Origin: Planctomycetota bacterium
GTDB taxonomy: Bacteria; Planctomycetota; Planctomycetia; Pirellulales; Thermoguttaceae
NCBI GenBank assembly: GCA_025356915.1
Contig: JANXQG010000479.1
Location: 1 to 9,817, forward strand
Direction: 5' to 3'
Length of the DNA stretch: 9,817 bases
Part shown: piece by piece, positions 1 to 6,067 of the stretch
Layout: every line of letters begins with the position of its first letter
Numbering within the stretch: position 1 is the first letter of the stretch
The notes under the pieces: model-generated
The model's database searches: none
Seen by the model: only the letters and a program-made list of their open reading frames with translations
Told to the model about the DNA's origin: nothing
Translations under genes and position numbers: made by a program

Positions 1-56
1 CTAACTCCTAACTCCTAACTCCTAACTCCTAACTCCTAACTCCTAACTCCTAACTC
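1..56. repeat. Heptanucleotide tandem repeat, 8 perfect copies
   Basis: Eight uninterrupted copies of CTAACTC (GAGTTAG on the minus strand) fill the left edge and may continue outside the window. Seven is not a multiple of three, so the pattern repeats every 21 bases in each frame and gives one stop codon per 21 bases: TAG on the minus strand, TAA on the plus strand. The array therefore closes all six reading frames. It overlaps the 3' end of argH and supplies its last six codons and its stop. Seven-base tandem repeats are known from cyanobacteria as STRR elements; any relation is only by analogy. Slipped-strand expansion is the likely origin. Confidence 0.97.
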
Positions 57-1421
57 CTTCTTCCATTTTTCGACTTGCTTCTTCACCTGCTCCGGTGCCG
101 TCGAGCCATAGCTTTGCATGGCGGCAACCGCTCGCTCGACGCCTAAAACGTCGTAAACGGATTCATCCAATTCCGGCAGTGCTTCACGAAAATCTTCCAG
201 CGGCAAATCGGATAGCCGTACGTCGCGGTCCAATGCCTTGCGCACTAGGCGGCCGACGAGGCCATGGGCCGTTCGCTGGGGAACGCCGCGGCAGATCAGA
301 TATTCCATGAACGTGGTGGCGTCGAGATGCCCACGGTCCAGTCGCAGGGCGATCGCTGGCCGATTCAGTTCCGCAGCGGCCATCAACGGCGCAGCCAGTT
401 CCAGCGATGCCCGAACCGTGTCGAACGCGTCAAACAGCGGCGGCTTGTCCTCTTGAAGATCGCGGTTATAGGCCAGCGGCAGACTCTTGATCAGAACCAG
501 TAACGTCTGCAAGCTGCCGATCACTCGGGCCGTCTTGCCGCGAATCAACTCCAGCACGTCGGGGTTGACCTTTTGCGGCATGATCGATGACCCGGTGCAA
601 AATGCCTGCGGTAACTTGAGAAAGCTGAACTCCATGGTCGACCAGAGAATCCACTCTTCAGCCCAGGTGCTGAGGTGCTCGGCGATCATCGTCAGACAAA
701 AAGTAAACTCCAGCACGAAATCGCGATCGCTCGATGCGTCGATGCTGTTGGCTGCCACTTCCTCGAATCCAAGCCGCTTGGCGACATCATCGCGATCGAT
801 CGGCAGGCTCGTTCCCGCCAAGGCCGCGGTGCCGAGCGTCAAGCGATTCGTCCGCCGACGGCAGTCGGCCAGACGCTGCCGATCGCGTCGAAATTTCTCG
901 CAATAGGCCAGCCAATAATGCGGGGCAAGAACCGGTTGAGCACGCTGAGTATGAGTATAGCCGGGCAGAATCACGTCGGCATCGGCGTCGCACCGGCCGA
1001 CCAACGCCCTTTGCACATCGGACAGCCGCCGATCGATCTCGTCGATCGCTTCACGGACCCACAGGCGAAGATCCGTCGACACCTGATCGTTACGACTCCT
1101 GGCCGTATGCAGCTTACGGCCGATGTCGCCAATCCGATCAACGAGGGCCTTCTCGATGTGCATGTGGATGTCTTCCAATTCCGTGCGGAACGGGAAGCTT
1201 CCCTGCTCAATTTCCCGGCGGATCTCGCCCAAAGTTTGCTCGATCATCCCACATTCATCAACCGTGAGCAGGCCAACTTTGGCCAACATCTGAGCGTGAG
1301 CCACCGAACCTTCGATGTCTTGCGCAAACAAACGGCGATCAAAGCTCACACTTTCCGTGAACCGCTCAACACGGCGATCGGTCGCCACGTCAAATACACC
1401 ACCCCAGGCCTTTTCCGACAA
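36..1421 (-). CDS. argH: Argininosuccinate lyase
   Basis: Cytosolic enzyme that splits argininosuccinate into arginine and fumarate, the last step of arginine synthesis; the family is a homotetramer of the fumarase/aspartase superfamily. Visible signatures, numbered from the chosen start: TARSRNDQ (106-113), GYTHTQRAQP (154-163) with the conserved His, and GSSIMPQKVNPD (277-288), the superfamily signature with the flexible catalytic-Ser loop. The protein opens SEKAWGGVFDVATD, as the family does. I chose the TTG at 1421: it gives 461 residues, the usual length, and has GAGG six bases upstream (1428-1431). The open frame runs back to an ATG at 1586, but that would add 55 residues unlike the family, partly encoded by a palindromic repeat. 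The last six residues (ELGVRS) and the TAG stop come from the heptamer array at the window edge. A promoter lies at 1474-1502. Confidence 0.96.
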   Translation of the reverse strand: MSEKAWGGVFDVATDRRVERFTESVSFDRRLFAQDIEGSVAHAQMLAKVGLLTVDECGMIEQTLGEIRREIEQGSFPFRTELEDIHMHIEKALVDRIGDIGRKLHTARSRNDQVSTDLRLWVREAIDEIDRRLSDVQRALVGRCDADADVILPGYTHTQRAQPVLAPHYWLAYCEKFRRDRQRLADCRRRTNRLTLGTAALAGTSLPIDRDDVAKRLGFEEVAANSIDASSDRDFVLEFTFCLTMIAEHLSTWAEEWILWSTMEFSFLKLPQAFCTGSSIMPQKVNPDVLELIRGKTARVIGSLQTLLVLIKSLPLAYNRDLQEDKPPLFDAFDTVRASLELAAPLMAAAELNRPAIALRLDRGHLDATTFMEYLICRGVPQRTAHGLVGRLVRKALDRDVRLSDLPLEDFREALPELDESVYDVLGVERAVAAMQSYGSTAPEQVKKQVEKWKKELGVRS

Positions 1422-1473
1422 ATCAAACCTCAAACATCCAATTAGGATCACCAATAAAATCGACAACTTAATA

Positions 1474-1502
1474 AGTCTAAATGACTTACGGCGCGTTGTC
1501 AA
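1474..1502 (-). promoter_or_regulatory. Sigma70-type promoter for argH
   Basis: On the minus strand TTGACA (1502-1497) is followed by a 17-base spacer and TAGACT (1479-1474, four of six consensus bases). Transcription would start near 1467 and give a leader of about 45 bases ending in the GAGG-TTG start of argH. The -35 lies within GTTGACAAC, an odd-length palindrome. Sequence-based prediction only. Confidence 0.6.
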
Positions 1503-1522
1503 CGAATTTGAAGCACTGAACC

Positions 1523-1644
1523 CAGGAGAACTGCAAAGTCCGGGGTCTGGTCCATTTTTCAGCGAGAACGTATGAAATTCACCCAAGATCCTTGCCCGAA
1601 AACATGGACCTGACCCCTTCGCGTTGGACTTTGCAGTTCTCCTG
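1523..1644. repeat. Imperfect 122-bp palindrome, MITE/REP-like
   Basis: The outer arms are a perfect 19-bp inverted repeat, CAGGAGAACTGCAAAGTCC at 1523-1541 against its complement at 1626-1644. The inner arms GGGGTCTGGTCCAT (1542-1555) and ATGGACCTGACCCC (1604-1617) pair with one mismatch, with eight unpaired bases (1618-1625) on the right. The centre (1556-1603) is unpaired. I see no protein gene inside. Motifs of the type GGTCCAT/ATGGACCTGACCCC remind me of repeats mobilised by REP-associated transposases, but that is recollection, and no transposase lies in the window. It sits between the divergent argH and csrA promoters. Confidence 0.85.
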
Positions 1645-1662
1645 ATACTGAACCGAAGGCTC

Positions 1663-1690
1663 TTGACATGCGTATACTATTTTATAGAAT
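1663..1690 (+). promoter_or_regulatory. Sigma70-type promoter for csrA
   Basis: TTGACA at 1663-1668, a 16-base spacer and TAGAAT at 1685-1690 (five of six consensus bases). Transcription would start near 1697 and give a leader of about 60 bases before csrA. The spacer holds one copy of CGTATAC and the leader a second. GGA triplets, the core of CsrA sites, occur at the predicted start (around 1694) and in the leader (AACGGACC, around 1728-1735), so autoregulation is possible but unproven. Confidence 0.65.
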
Positions 1691-1716
1691 AACGGATGCT
1701 TTGAACAAACGTATAC
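1671..1716. repeat. Paired CGTATAC motifs, possible operator
   Basis: CGTATAC occurs at 1671-1677, inside the csrA promoter spacer, and again at 1710-1716, just past the predicted transcription start. The copies are 39 bp apart and each contains the perfect 6-bp palindrome GTATAC. A repressor bridging both is one reading; chance is not excluded for a 7-base match. Confidence 0.3.
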
Positions 1717-1755
1717 AAACCAAAGCAACGGACCACCCCATAAGAAGTATTCCCC

Positions 1756-1938
1756 ATGCTCGTACTCTCCCGAAAGTTCAACGAATCGATCGTCATCGAC
1801 GGCGGCATCAAAATCACCGTCGTGGAAATCCGCGGAAATCAGATCCGATTAGGCATCGAAGCACCCATGGAAGTGGGGGTCATGCGAGAGGAGCTGGTCG
1901 TGGCAGCGACCAGCCCGATGGTGGCGGCAGCCGTGTAG
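1756..1938 (+). CDS. csrA: Carbon storage regulator CsrA (RsmA family)
   Basis: Small dimeric RNA-binding protein that binds GGA-containing sites in mRNA leaders and changes translation or stability; in many bacteria it controls flagellin, motility and carbon storage. The 60 residues match the family from the first one: MLVLSRK at the start, then ESIVIDGGIKITVVEIRGNQIRLGIEAP and REE. The residues that contact RNA in E. coli CsrA (Leu4, Arg6, Val42, Arg44, Glu46) are all present; Arg7 is Lys. The C-terminal tail (ATSPMVAAAV) is hydrophobic and has no RNA-contact role I can name. The ATG at 1756 has only a weak AGAAG eight bases upstream. No fliW, its usual antagonist gene in flagellar loci, lies in the window. 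The gene converges on typA with eight bases between the stop codons, and no terminator fits there. Confidence 0.97.
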   Translation: MLVLSRKFNESIVIDGGIKITVVEIRGNQIRLGIEAPMEVGVMREELVVAATSPMVAAAV

Positions 1939-1946
1939 GCAGGGCA

Positions 1947-3773
1947 TCACACTCCCACTGCGGCCGCCTTCCGCGAGGCACGCTTGCGGACATGCTCGTT
2001 GAGCAGTATCTTCCGCAGGCGGATTTGCGTAGGCGTGACCTCGACCAGTTCGTCGTCCTCGATGAACTCCAGGGCCTCCTCCAGGGACATGCGGCGCGCG
2101 GGCCGGAGGAGCACATTGCGGTCGTGCCCGGAGGCCCGCATGTTGGAAAGCTTCTTCTCTTTCGTTGGGTTGACGTTCATGTCGTCCGTGCGGCTGTTCT
2201 CGCCGACGATCATCCCTTCGTAGACGACGTCGTTATGGCCAACGTGGAGTTCGGCCCGTTCCTGGAGCGTGTCGAGGCCATAGGCCACGGCTCGGCCTCC
2301 GCAGAGCGAAACCAGGACGCCGGTGAGCCGCGTTTCAATATCGCCTTCCATTGGTTTGTAGCACTCGAAACGGTGGTGAATTATGGCCGTGCCCTGCGTG
2401 GCATTCAAGAGCCGCGTCCGAAACCCGATCAGCCCTCGAGCGGGAATCGAAAACACCATGTACGAGTAGTCATTGTGCGTCTGCATATCGACGAGCTGCC
2501 CGCGACGCTGGCCGGCCATTTCCATGACGGGGCCCGTCTGGTGTTCCGGAACTTCGACCACAAGTGACTCAAACGGCTCTTCAATCACGCCGTTGTTGTC
2601 GTGAAGAATCACGTGTGGCTTACCGACCGAAAGCTCAAAACCTTCACGGCGCATCGTCTCGATGAGTACCGAAAGATGCAAAATACCGCGGCCAGCGACA
2701 GAAAACTGCTCGGTGCCCGGAATTGGTTCGGCGCGCAGGGCAACGTTCTTTTGCAACTCCTTCATGAGCCGTTCGCGGAGGTGACGGCTGGTCAGATACT
2801 TCCCTTCCTGGCCGGCCAGAGGCGAGGTATTCACGCCAAAGGTCATCTTCAGCGTCGGCTCGTCGACCACGAGACGAGGCATCGCCCTGGGAAAATCGCG
2901 ATCGCTTACCGTATCGCCGATTTCGATATTCTCCAGCCCCACCAGGGCGACAATGTCGCCCGCCTCGGCGGACTGGACTTCGATCCGCCCGAGATCTTCA
3001 AAGACCTGGACCGAGACGATCCGCGAGGGCGAGATTTTGTCGTTCTTTTGCATCAAGGCGACGTCCATGCCAGGCCTGACCGCGCCGGAGTAGAGCCGCC
3101 CGATCGCGATGCGGCCGACATAATCGGACCAATCCAGAGTGGTGATGAGCATCTGGAGCGGTGCCTCGGCATCGATCTCCGGACCGGGGATCTTTTCCAG
3201 GATCATGTCCATCAGCGGCGCGACGGAGTCGCCTTGCTTGCCAAGTTCATGGGTGGCAAAGCCAAGCTTGCTGCTGGCATAGATGTGCGGGAAGTCGGCC
3301 AAGCGGTCGTCGGCACCCAGTTGCAGAAAAAGCTCAAAAACCTCGTCGAGCACCTCATGCGGCCGAGCGTCAGGACGATCGACCTTATTGATCACCACGA
3401 TCGGTTGCAAGCCGCACTCCAATGCCTTTGAGAGCACGAAGCGCGTTTGCGGCATGGGACCCTCGGCTGCATCGACGAGCACCAGCGCGCCGTCGGCCAT
3501 GCGCAACACGCGCTCGACCTCGCCGCCAAAGTCGGCGTGGCCCGGCGTGTCGATAATGTTGATCTTTATGCCGCGGTAGGGGATGGCGATGTTCTTCGCC
3601 AGGATCGTGATCCCACGTTCGCGCTCCAAGTCGTTGGAGTCGAGGATTTGCTCGCCGACCAATTGCGTATCGCGGTAGCGGCCGCTTTGGCGCAGCATGC
3701 AATCGACAAGCGTCGTCTTGCCGTGATCAACGTGTGCGATAATAGCCACGTTGCGGACGTCTTGACGTCGCAT
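1947..3773 (-). CDS. typA: Ribosome-associated GTPase TypA/BipA
   Basis: Translational GTPase that binds the 70S ribosome and aids 50S assembly and growth under cold or other stress. At 608 residues it has the usual family length. GTPase motifs are intact: AHVDHGKT (13-20, G1), RGITI (53-57, G2), DTPGHADF (75-82, G3), NKVD (129-132, G4) and SSK (167-169, G5). A beta-barrel domain II and EF-G-like domains III and V follow. The BipA-specific C-terminal domain is seen in VGENSRTDDMNVNPTKEKK. The ATG at 3773 starts the conserved MRRQDVRNVAIIAHVDHGKTT and has AGGAG nine bases upstream (3783-3787), so the start is secure. Transcription probably comes from the dyad-containing promoter at 3928-3956 through a long structured leader. 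Its 3' end meets csrA tail to tail, so read-through from either gene would be antisense to the other. Confidence 0.98.
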   Translation of the reverse strand: MRRQDVRNVAIIAHVDHGKTTLVDCMLRQSGRYRDTQLVGEQILDSNDLERERGITILAKNIAIPYRGIKINIIDTPGHADFGGEVERVLRMADGALVLVDAAEGPMPQTRFVLSKALECGLQPIVVINKVDRPDARPHEVLDEVFELFLQLGADDRLADFPHIYASSKLGFATHELGKQGDSVAPLMDMILEKIPGPEIDAEAPLQMLITTLDWSDYVGRIAIGRLYSGAVRPGMDVALMQKNDKISPSRIVSVQVFEDLGRIEVQSAEAGDIVALVGLENIEIGDTVSDRDFPRAMPRLVVDEPTLKMTFGVNTSPLAGQEGKYLTSRHLRERLMKELQKNVALRAEPIPGTEQFSVAGRGILHLSVLIETMRREGFELSVGKPHVILHDNNGVIEEPFESLVVEVPEHQTGPVMEMAGQRRGQLVDMQTHNDYSYMVFSIPARGLIGFRTRLLNATQGTAIIHHRFECYKPMEGDIETRLTGVLVSLCGGRAVAYGLDTLQERAELHVGHNDVVYEGMIVGENSRTDDMNVNPTKEKKLSNMRASGHDRNVLLRPARRMSLEEALEFIEDDELVEVTPTQIRLRKILLNEHVRKRASRKAAAVGV

Positions 3774-3921
3774 CAGTTCAATCTCCTAGGAAATTTGTAG
3801 CGAAGGCATCCCGCCTGCGTAGGGTAAGGAAGCTTCTTTCAAAACCAAAACCCCTAGCACAACACCACGCTTCGCCTGGGGACGATTCCGCCGAGGTTCA
3901 TGCGGTTATGTTAGGGGTTCT
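3774..3921 (-). promoter_or_regulatory. Structured leader upstream of typA
   Basis: From the predicted start near 3921 the typA leader is about 148 bases. The RNA can form a long-range stem between 3919-3905 (AACCCCTAACATAAC) and 3863-3849 (GTTGTGCTAGGGGTT): 14 of 15 positions pair, counting one G-U, with a single A-C mismatch. A T-rich stretch (TTGGTTTTG) follows, giving a loosely terminator-like shape without a proper U-run. Between the arms an ATG on the minus strand opens a 15-codon frame, MNLGGIVPRRSVVLC, whose TAG stop lies in the second arm. I see no good ribosome site for it. I cannot match the leader to a known riboswitch. It could equally be a dispersed planctomycete repeat. Confidence 0.4.
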
Positions 3922-3927
3922 CTTCCA

Positions 3928-3956
3928 ATTCTAAATGCTCGGAGGCATTTAGTCAA
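3928..3956 (-). promoter_or_regulatory. typA promoter with a dyad filling its spacer
   Basis: On the minus strand TTGACT (3956-3951), a 17-base spacer and TAGAAT (3933-3928), each five of six consensus bases. A perfect inverted repeat with 8-bp arms, CTAAATGC (3931-3938) and GCATTTAG (3945-3952) around a 6-base centre, spans the whole spacer and touches both hexamers. A protein bound there would cover or distort the core promoter, so it is a good operator candidate. No regulator gene in the window suggests itself. Confidence 0.6.
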
Positions 3957-3996
3957 GCCGAAACCCTGCTCGAAACCATGCTCACTAGGGGGGTAA

Positions 3997-4081
3997 GGAC
4001 CGGCGAATCAATAAGTGTCGGGTTTTCGGAACGTACTCATCTCGCGGAGCGAGATGAGTACAGTTATTGATTCGCCGGTCC
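3997..4081. repeat. 85-bp nested palindrome, REP/MITE-like
   Basis: Outer arms: a perfect 18-bp inverted repeat, GGACCGGCGAATCAATAA at 3997-4014 and its complement at 4064-4081. Inside is a second perfect palindrome, GTACTCATCTCGC (4033-4045) and GCGAGATGAGTAC (4049-4061) around the 3-base loop GGA. The left side carries an unpaired 18-base stretch (4015-4032) against two bases on the right. No coding frame is supported. It lies about 100 bp downstream of the AAA ATPase stop and upstream of the typA promoter, so it might end transcription or protect 3' ends, but there is no U-run. The compact bulged shape suits a mobile REP-type element. Confidence 0.88.
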
Positions 4082-4125
4082 AAAGCGGACTGCAACCGAA
4101 TTGGTGGGGCTCGTTGCGCTCTCCC

Positions 4126-4159
4126 TTATTCGCGTTCCGCACCCGGAACCGGAAGAGCC
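4126..4159. repeat. 34-bp dispersed repeat, copy A
   Basis: This stretch matches 7166-7199 in 32 of 34 positions in the same orientation; the shared core is GAACCGGAAGAGCC preceded by TTCCGCACCC. Here it stands alone just downstream of the ATPase stop, while the second copy is one arm of a hairpin. The match covers non-coding DNA in both places, so it is a dispersed repeat and not shared gene ancestry. The rest of 4082-4182 shows nothing else that I can name. Confidence 0.85.
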
Positions 4160-4182
4160 TTCAAACGACATCTCCCAAGCCT

Positions 4183-5766
4183 TTACATCACGGCAAAATA
4201 GTTCTCTACGGCCATATCGATGTAGTCGTTCGTGACTTCCAGCGGGCAATCCTTATAACTGCAATAATTGCAGATCTGCATGAGGAGGTCGCGGGGTTGG
4301 CAAAAGCGGAATGGCCGGTTCTTTGGCGTGTAGTGCTGCTCGATGAGGTGATCGACCGCCTCCGGCCGATCGGGAAAGCCCATTTTTTTTGCCAACGAGA
4401 GAAACAGCCCCTTGAAGTCTTCGATGCTGGGGTCGAGCACCTCGATCTTGTAGGGAATCCGCCGCAAGAATGCCTCGTCAACCAAGTCACGCGGCTCGAG
4501 GTTCGTCGAGAAGATGATCAATTGGTCGAACGGAACCTGAACCTTCTTGCCGTTGGGCATATTGAGGAAGTCGTAACGTCGTTCCAGCGGAACGATCCAG
4601 CGATTGAGCAGTTCTTCAACACGCATCCGCTGCCGGCCGAAGTCGTCGATCACCAGCGTGCCGCAGTTGCTCTTCAGTTGCAGCGGTGATTCGCAAATGC
4701 CGGTCGAGGTGTTCATCGTCACTTCCAGGGCCGACATCGTCAACTCGCCCCCGACGACCAGCGTGGGGCGGCGGATCCGTACCCAGCGGCGGTCAATCTT
4801 CCGCTTTTCGTAAAGACCTTCGCAGGCATCCAGCGGCAGCTCTTCATGGTTTACCGGGTCGAAAACCCGCATGATCTCGCCGTCGATGCCAATGGCACGG
4901 GGAATCCAGATTTCCTGTCCAAAAGCCCGGGTGACCCGCTCGGCAATACTTGTCTTGCCGTTGCCCGCCGCGCCGAAAAGGAATAGTCCGCGACCGGAGT
5001 TCACTGCCGGTCCAAGTCGATCGAGCATCCGCTGGCTGAGCACGAGATCGCCGAATGCGCGCCGCAGGCGTTCGGACGTGGTCGGTTGGGCGGCAAGCGA
5101 TTGGGCCTTGACGCTCTCGATATAGTCTTCCAGCGAAACCGGAGCGGCACCGAAGTAGGTGCAGTGGTTCCAGTAGCGTTTGGCACGTTCGCGGCCAAGA
5201 TCGGTGAGCTGGTGGACGAAGTCGTTCATCGGCGCGCCACCGCGATAGGCGACCAACTGGTCGTTCTTCAACCCACGCAGCAGCTCGTCGATGAGGATGA
5301 AAGGGAGCTTGAGCTGGTCCGCCACCTCACGGCCGGTGGAGTCGCCGCGGGCCATCAAAAGCTTCAAGGCCAGCGACTCGACGAGGCTGTCGTTTAACCC
5401 AGCGGCACGGAAAGACTTGGGTTCTTGGGGAACAAAGCCACTGGACTGCGGAGGATCTCGCTCGATCGAGGTCGAGGCGACTGGCGATGCAGCGACCGGG
5501 GATGCGGTGGTTTGCGATGGAGTGGCAGCCGGTGAAACCGAAGATGTGCCCGCGGTCAGCGAGCGAATGCGATCAACCATGGCGTCGAACTTCGAGTCGG
5601 CCGCTTGTCGGGGCAGGTCGTGTTGCGGTTTGGTCGCCGCCAAGTCATTCATCGCCGTGCTGCCCAAGCCAACCGCACTGAGTCCGGCCAGTTGAGCCAG
5701 GAGATTGTTGTCCGCGGTTGGCATCGTCATGGCAAGTAGAGCTTCCACCCTCGAAATAGAATCCAT
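4183..5766 (-). CDS. AAA-family ATPase with winged-helix-like region
   Basis: An ATP-driven remodelling or motor-type protein of unknown substrate. Numbered from the TTG at 5781: a variable N-terminus (1-75), an Ala/Ser/Thr/Pro-rich linker (about 76-110), a helical, winged-helix-like region (about 130-200, with REVADQLKLPFILIDELL), then the ATPase domain. Walker A is GAAGNGKTS (270-278), Walker B TLVIDD (375-380), sensor 1 IIFSTN (422-427), a likely arginine finger RR (440-441), and a sensor-2-like QPRD (495-498). All key residues are present, so it should be active. I prefer the ATG at 5766 (527 residues) over that TTG: AGGGA lies six bases upstream. No membrane segment is evident. The nearest upstream gene, on the same strand, is the FliN-like one, about 300 bp away across a palindrome, so co-transcription is doubtful. 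I cannot assign it to MoxR, RavA or a secretion ATPase group. Confidence 0.88.
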   Translation of the reverse strand: MDSISRVEALLAMTMPTADNNLLAQLAGLSAVGLGSTAMNDLAATKPQHDLPRQAADSKFDAMVDRIRSLTAGTSSVSPAATPSQTTASPVAASPVASTSIERDPPQSSGFVPQEPKSFRAAGLNDSLVESLALKLLMARGDSTGREVADQLKLPFILIDELLRGLKNDQLVAYRGGAPMNDFVHQLTDLGRERAKRYWNHCTYFGAAPVSLEDYIESVKAQSLAAQPTTSERLRRAFGDLVLSQRMLDRLGPAVNSGRGLFLFGAAGNGKTSIAERVTRAFGQEIWIPRAIGIDGEIMRVFDPVNHEELPLDACEGLYEKRKIDRRWVRIRRPTLVVGGELTMSALEVTMNTSTGICESPLQLKSNCGTLVIDDFGRQRMRVEELLNRWIVPLERRYDFLNMPNGKKVQVPFDQLIIFSTNLEPRDLVDEAFLRRIPYKIEVLDPSIEDFKGLFLSLAKKMGFPDRPEAVDHLIEQHYTPKNRPFRFCQPRDLLMQICNYCSYKDCPLEVTNDYIDMAVENYFAVM

Positions 5767-5827
5767 TGATAGTCCCTGCAAAGGCTACTTCGCTTCCGGG
5801 CATCGGTCAAATCCTGAAGGTGCTGCC

Positions 5828-5859
5828 TGCCGAATCTACCGACAATGCCGAATCTGCCG
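5828..5859. repeat. 18-bp-spaced direct repeat upstream of the ATPase
   Basis: TGCCGAATCTACCG (5828-5841) recurs as TGCCGAATCTGCCG (5846-5859), 13 of 14 bases the same and offset by 18 bp. The pair lies 62-93 bp upstream of the ATPase start at 5766. Tandem sites of this kind can bind an activator or repressor, but nothing else supports that. Confidence 0.5.
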
Positions 5860-5870
5860 CGCGTGCGCCA
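5855..5870 (-). promoter_or_regulatory. Weak sigma54-like promoter candidate
   Basis: The minus strand reads TGGCGCACGCGCGGCA, which keeps GG-N10-GC, the invariant core of -24/-12 promoters, but has CGGC where TTGC is usual. Transcription would run toward the ATPase with a leader of about 75 bases. In GC-rich DNA this match can be chance. No better promoter for the ATPase was seen. Confidence 0.2.
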
Positions 5871-5916
5871 GGATTTTCAGCCTGACACTGAGTGGGACAA
5901 GAGCAAGGGTTCAGTT

Positions 5917-6039
5917 GCTATACTGTCCGCGGTTGTGATTGTCCCAATCCATACCAACCCGAAGCGCAAGCGAGGCAACGACTTAGCAACCTCGCTCGCG
6001 CTTCGAGTTAGTGTCAGTCTCAACCGCGAGCTGTATAGC
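5917..6039. repeat. 123-bp nested palindrome with planctomycete-type REP core
   Basis: Outer arms: GCTATACTGTCCGCGGTTG (5917-5935) and CAACCGCGAGCTGTATAGC (6021-6039) pair at 16 of 19 positions. Inner arms: 5953-5975, beginning ACCAACCCGAAGCGCAAGCG, and 5990-6012 pair at 20 of 23 positions around a 14-base loop. The inner arm resembles a repeat I recall as frequent in planctomycete genomes. It fills most of the gap between the FliN-like gene (stop at 6068) and the ATPase, so it may also act as a transcription boundary. No coding frame is supported. Confidence 0.85.
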
Positions 6040-6067
6040 TGACCAACGGCTCGACACCGTGAATGAG

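Noticed and set aside
1..56. CRISPR array
   Set aside because: The repeat is a 7-base unit with no spacers.
675..1445. 256-codon plus-strand frame
   Set aside because: It is antisense to the well-conserved argH; long antisense frames are common in GC-rich genes and it shows no family motif.
1422..1586. Signal anchor on ArgH
   Set aside because: The hydrophobic stretch exists only if translation starts at 1586; ArgH is cytosolic and the TTG at 1421 fits the family.
1668..2567. 299-codon plus-strand frame
   Set aside because: It overlaps csrA in another frame and lies antisense to typA; it is rich in Arg, His and Gly as expected of a shadow frame.
2601..3431. 276-codon plus-strand frame
   Set aside because: Fully antisense to the conserved GTPase and domain II/III part of typA.
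4033..4061. Rho-independent terminator for the ATPase
   Set aside because: The stem is strong but no T-run follows on either strand, and it is nested in a larger palindrome.
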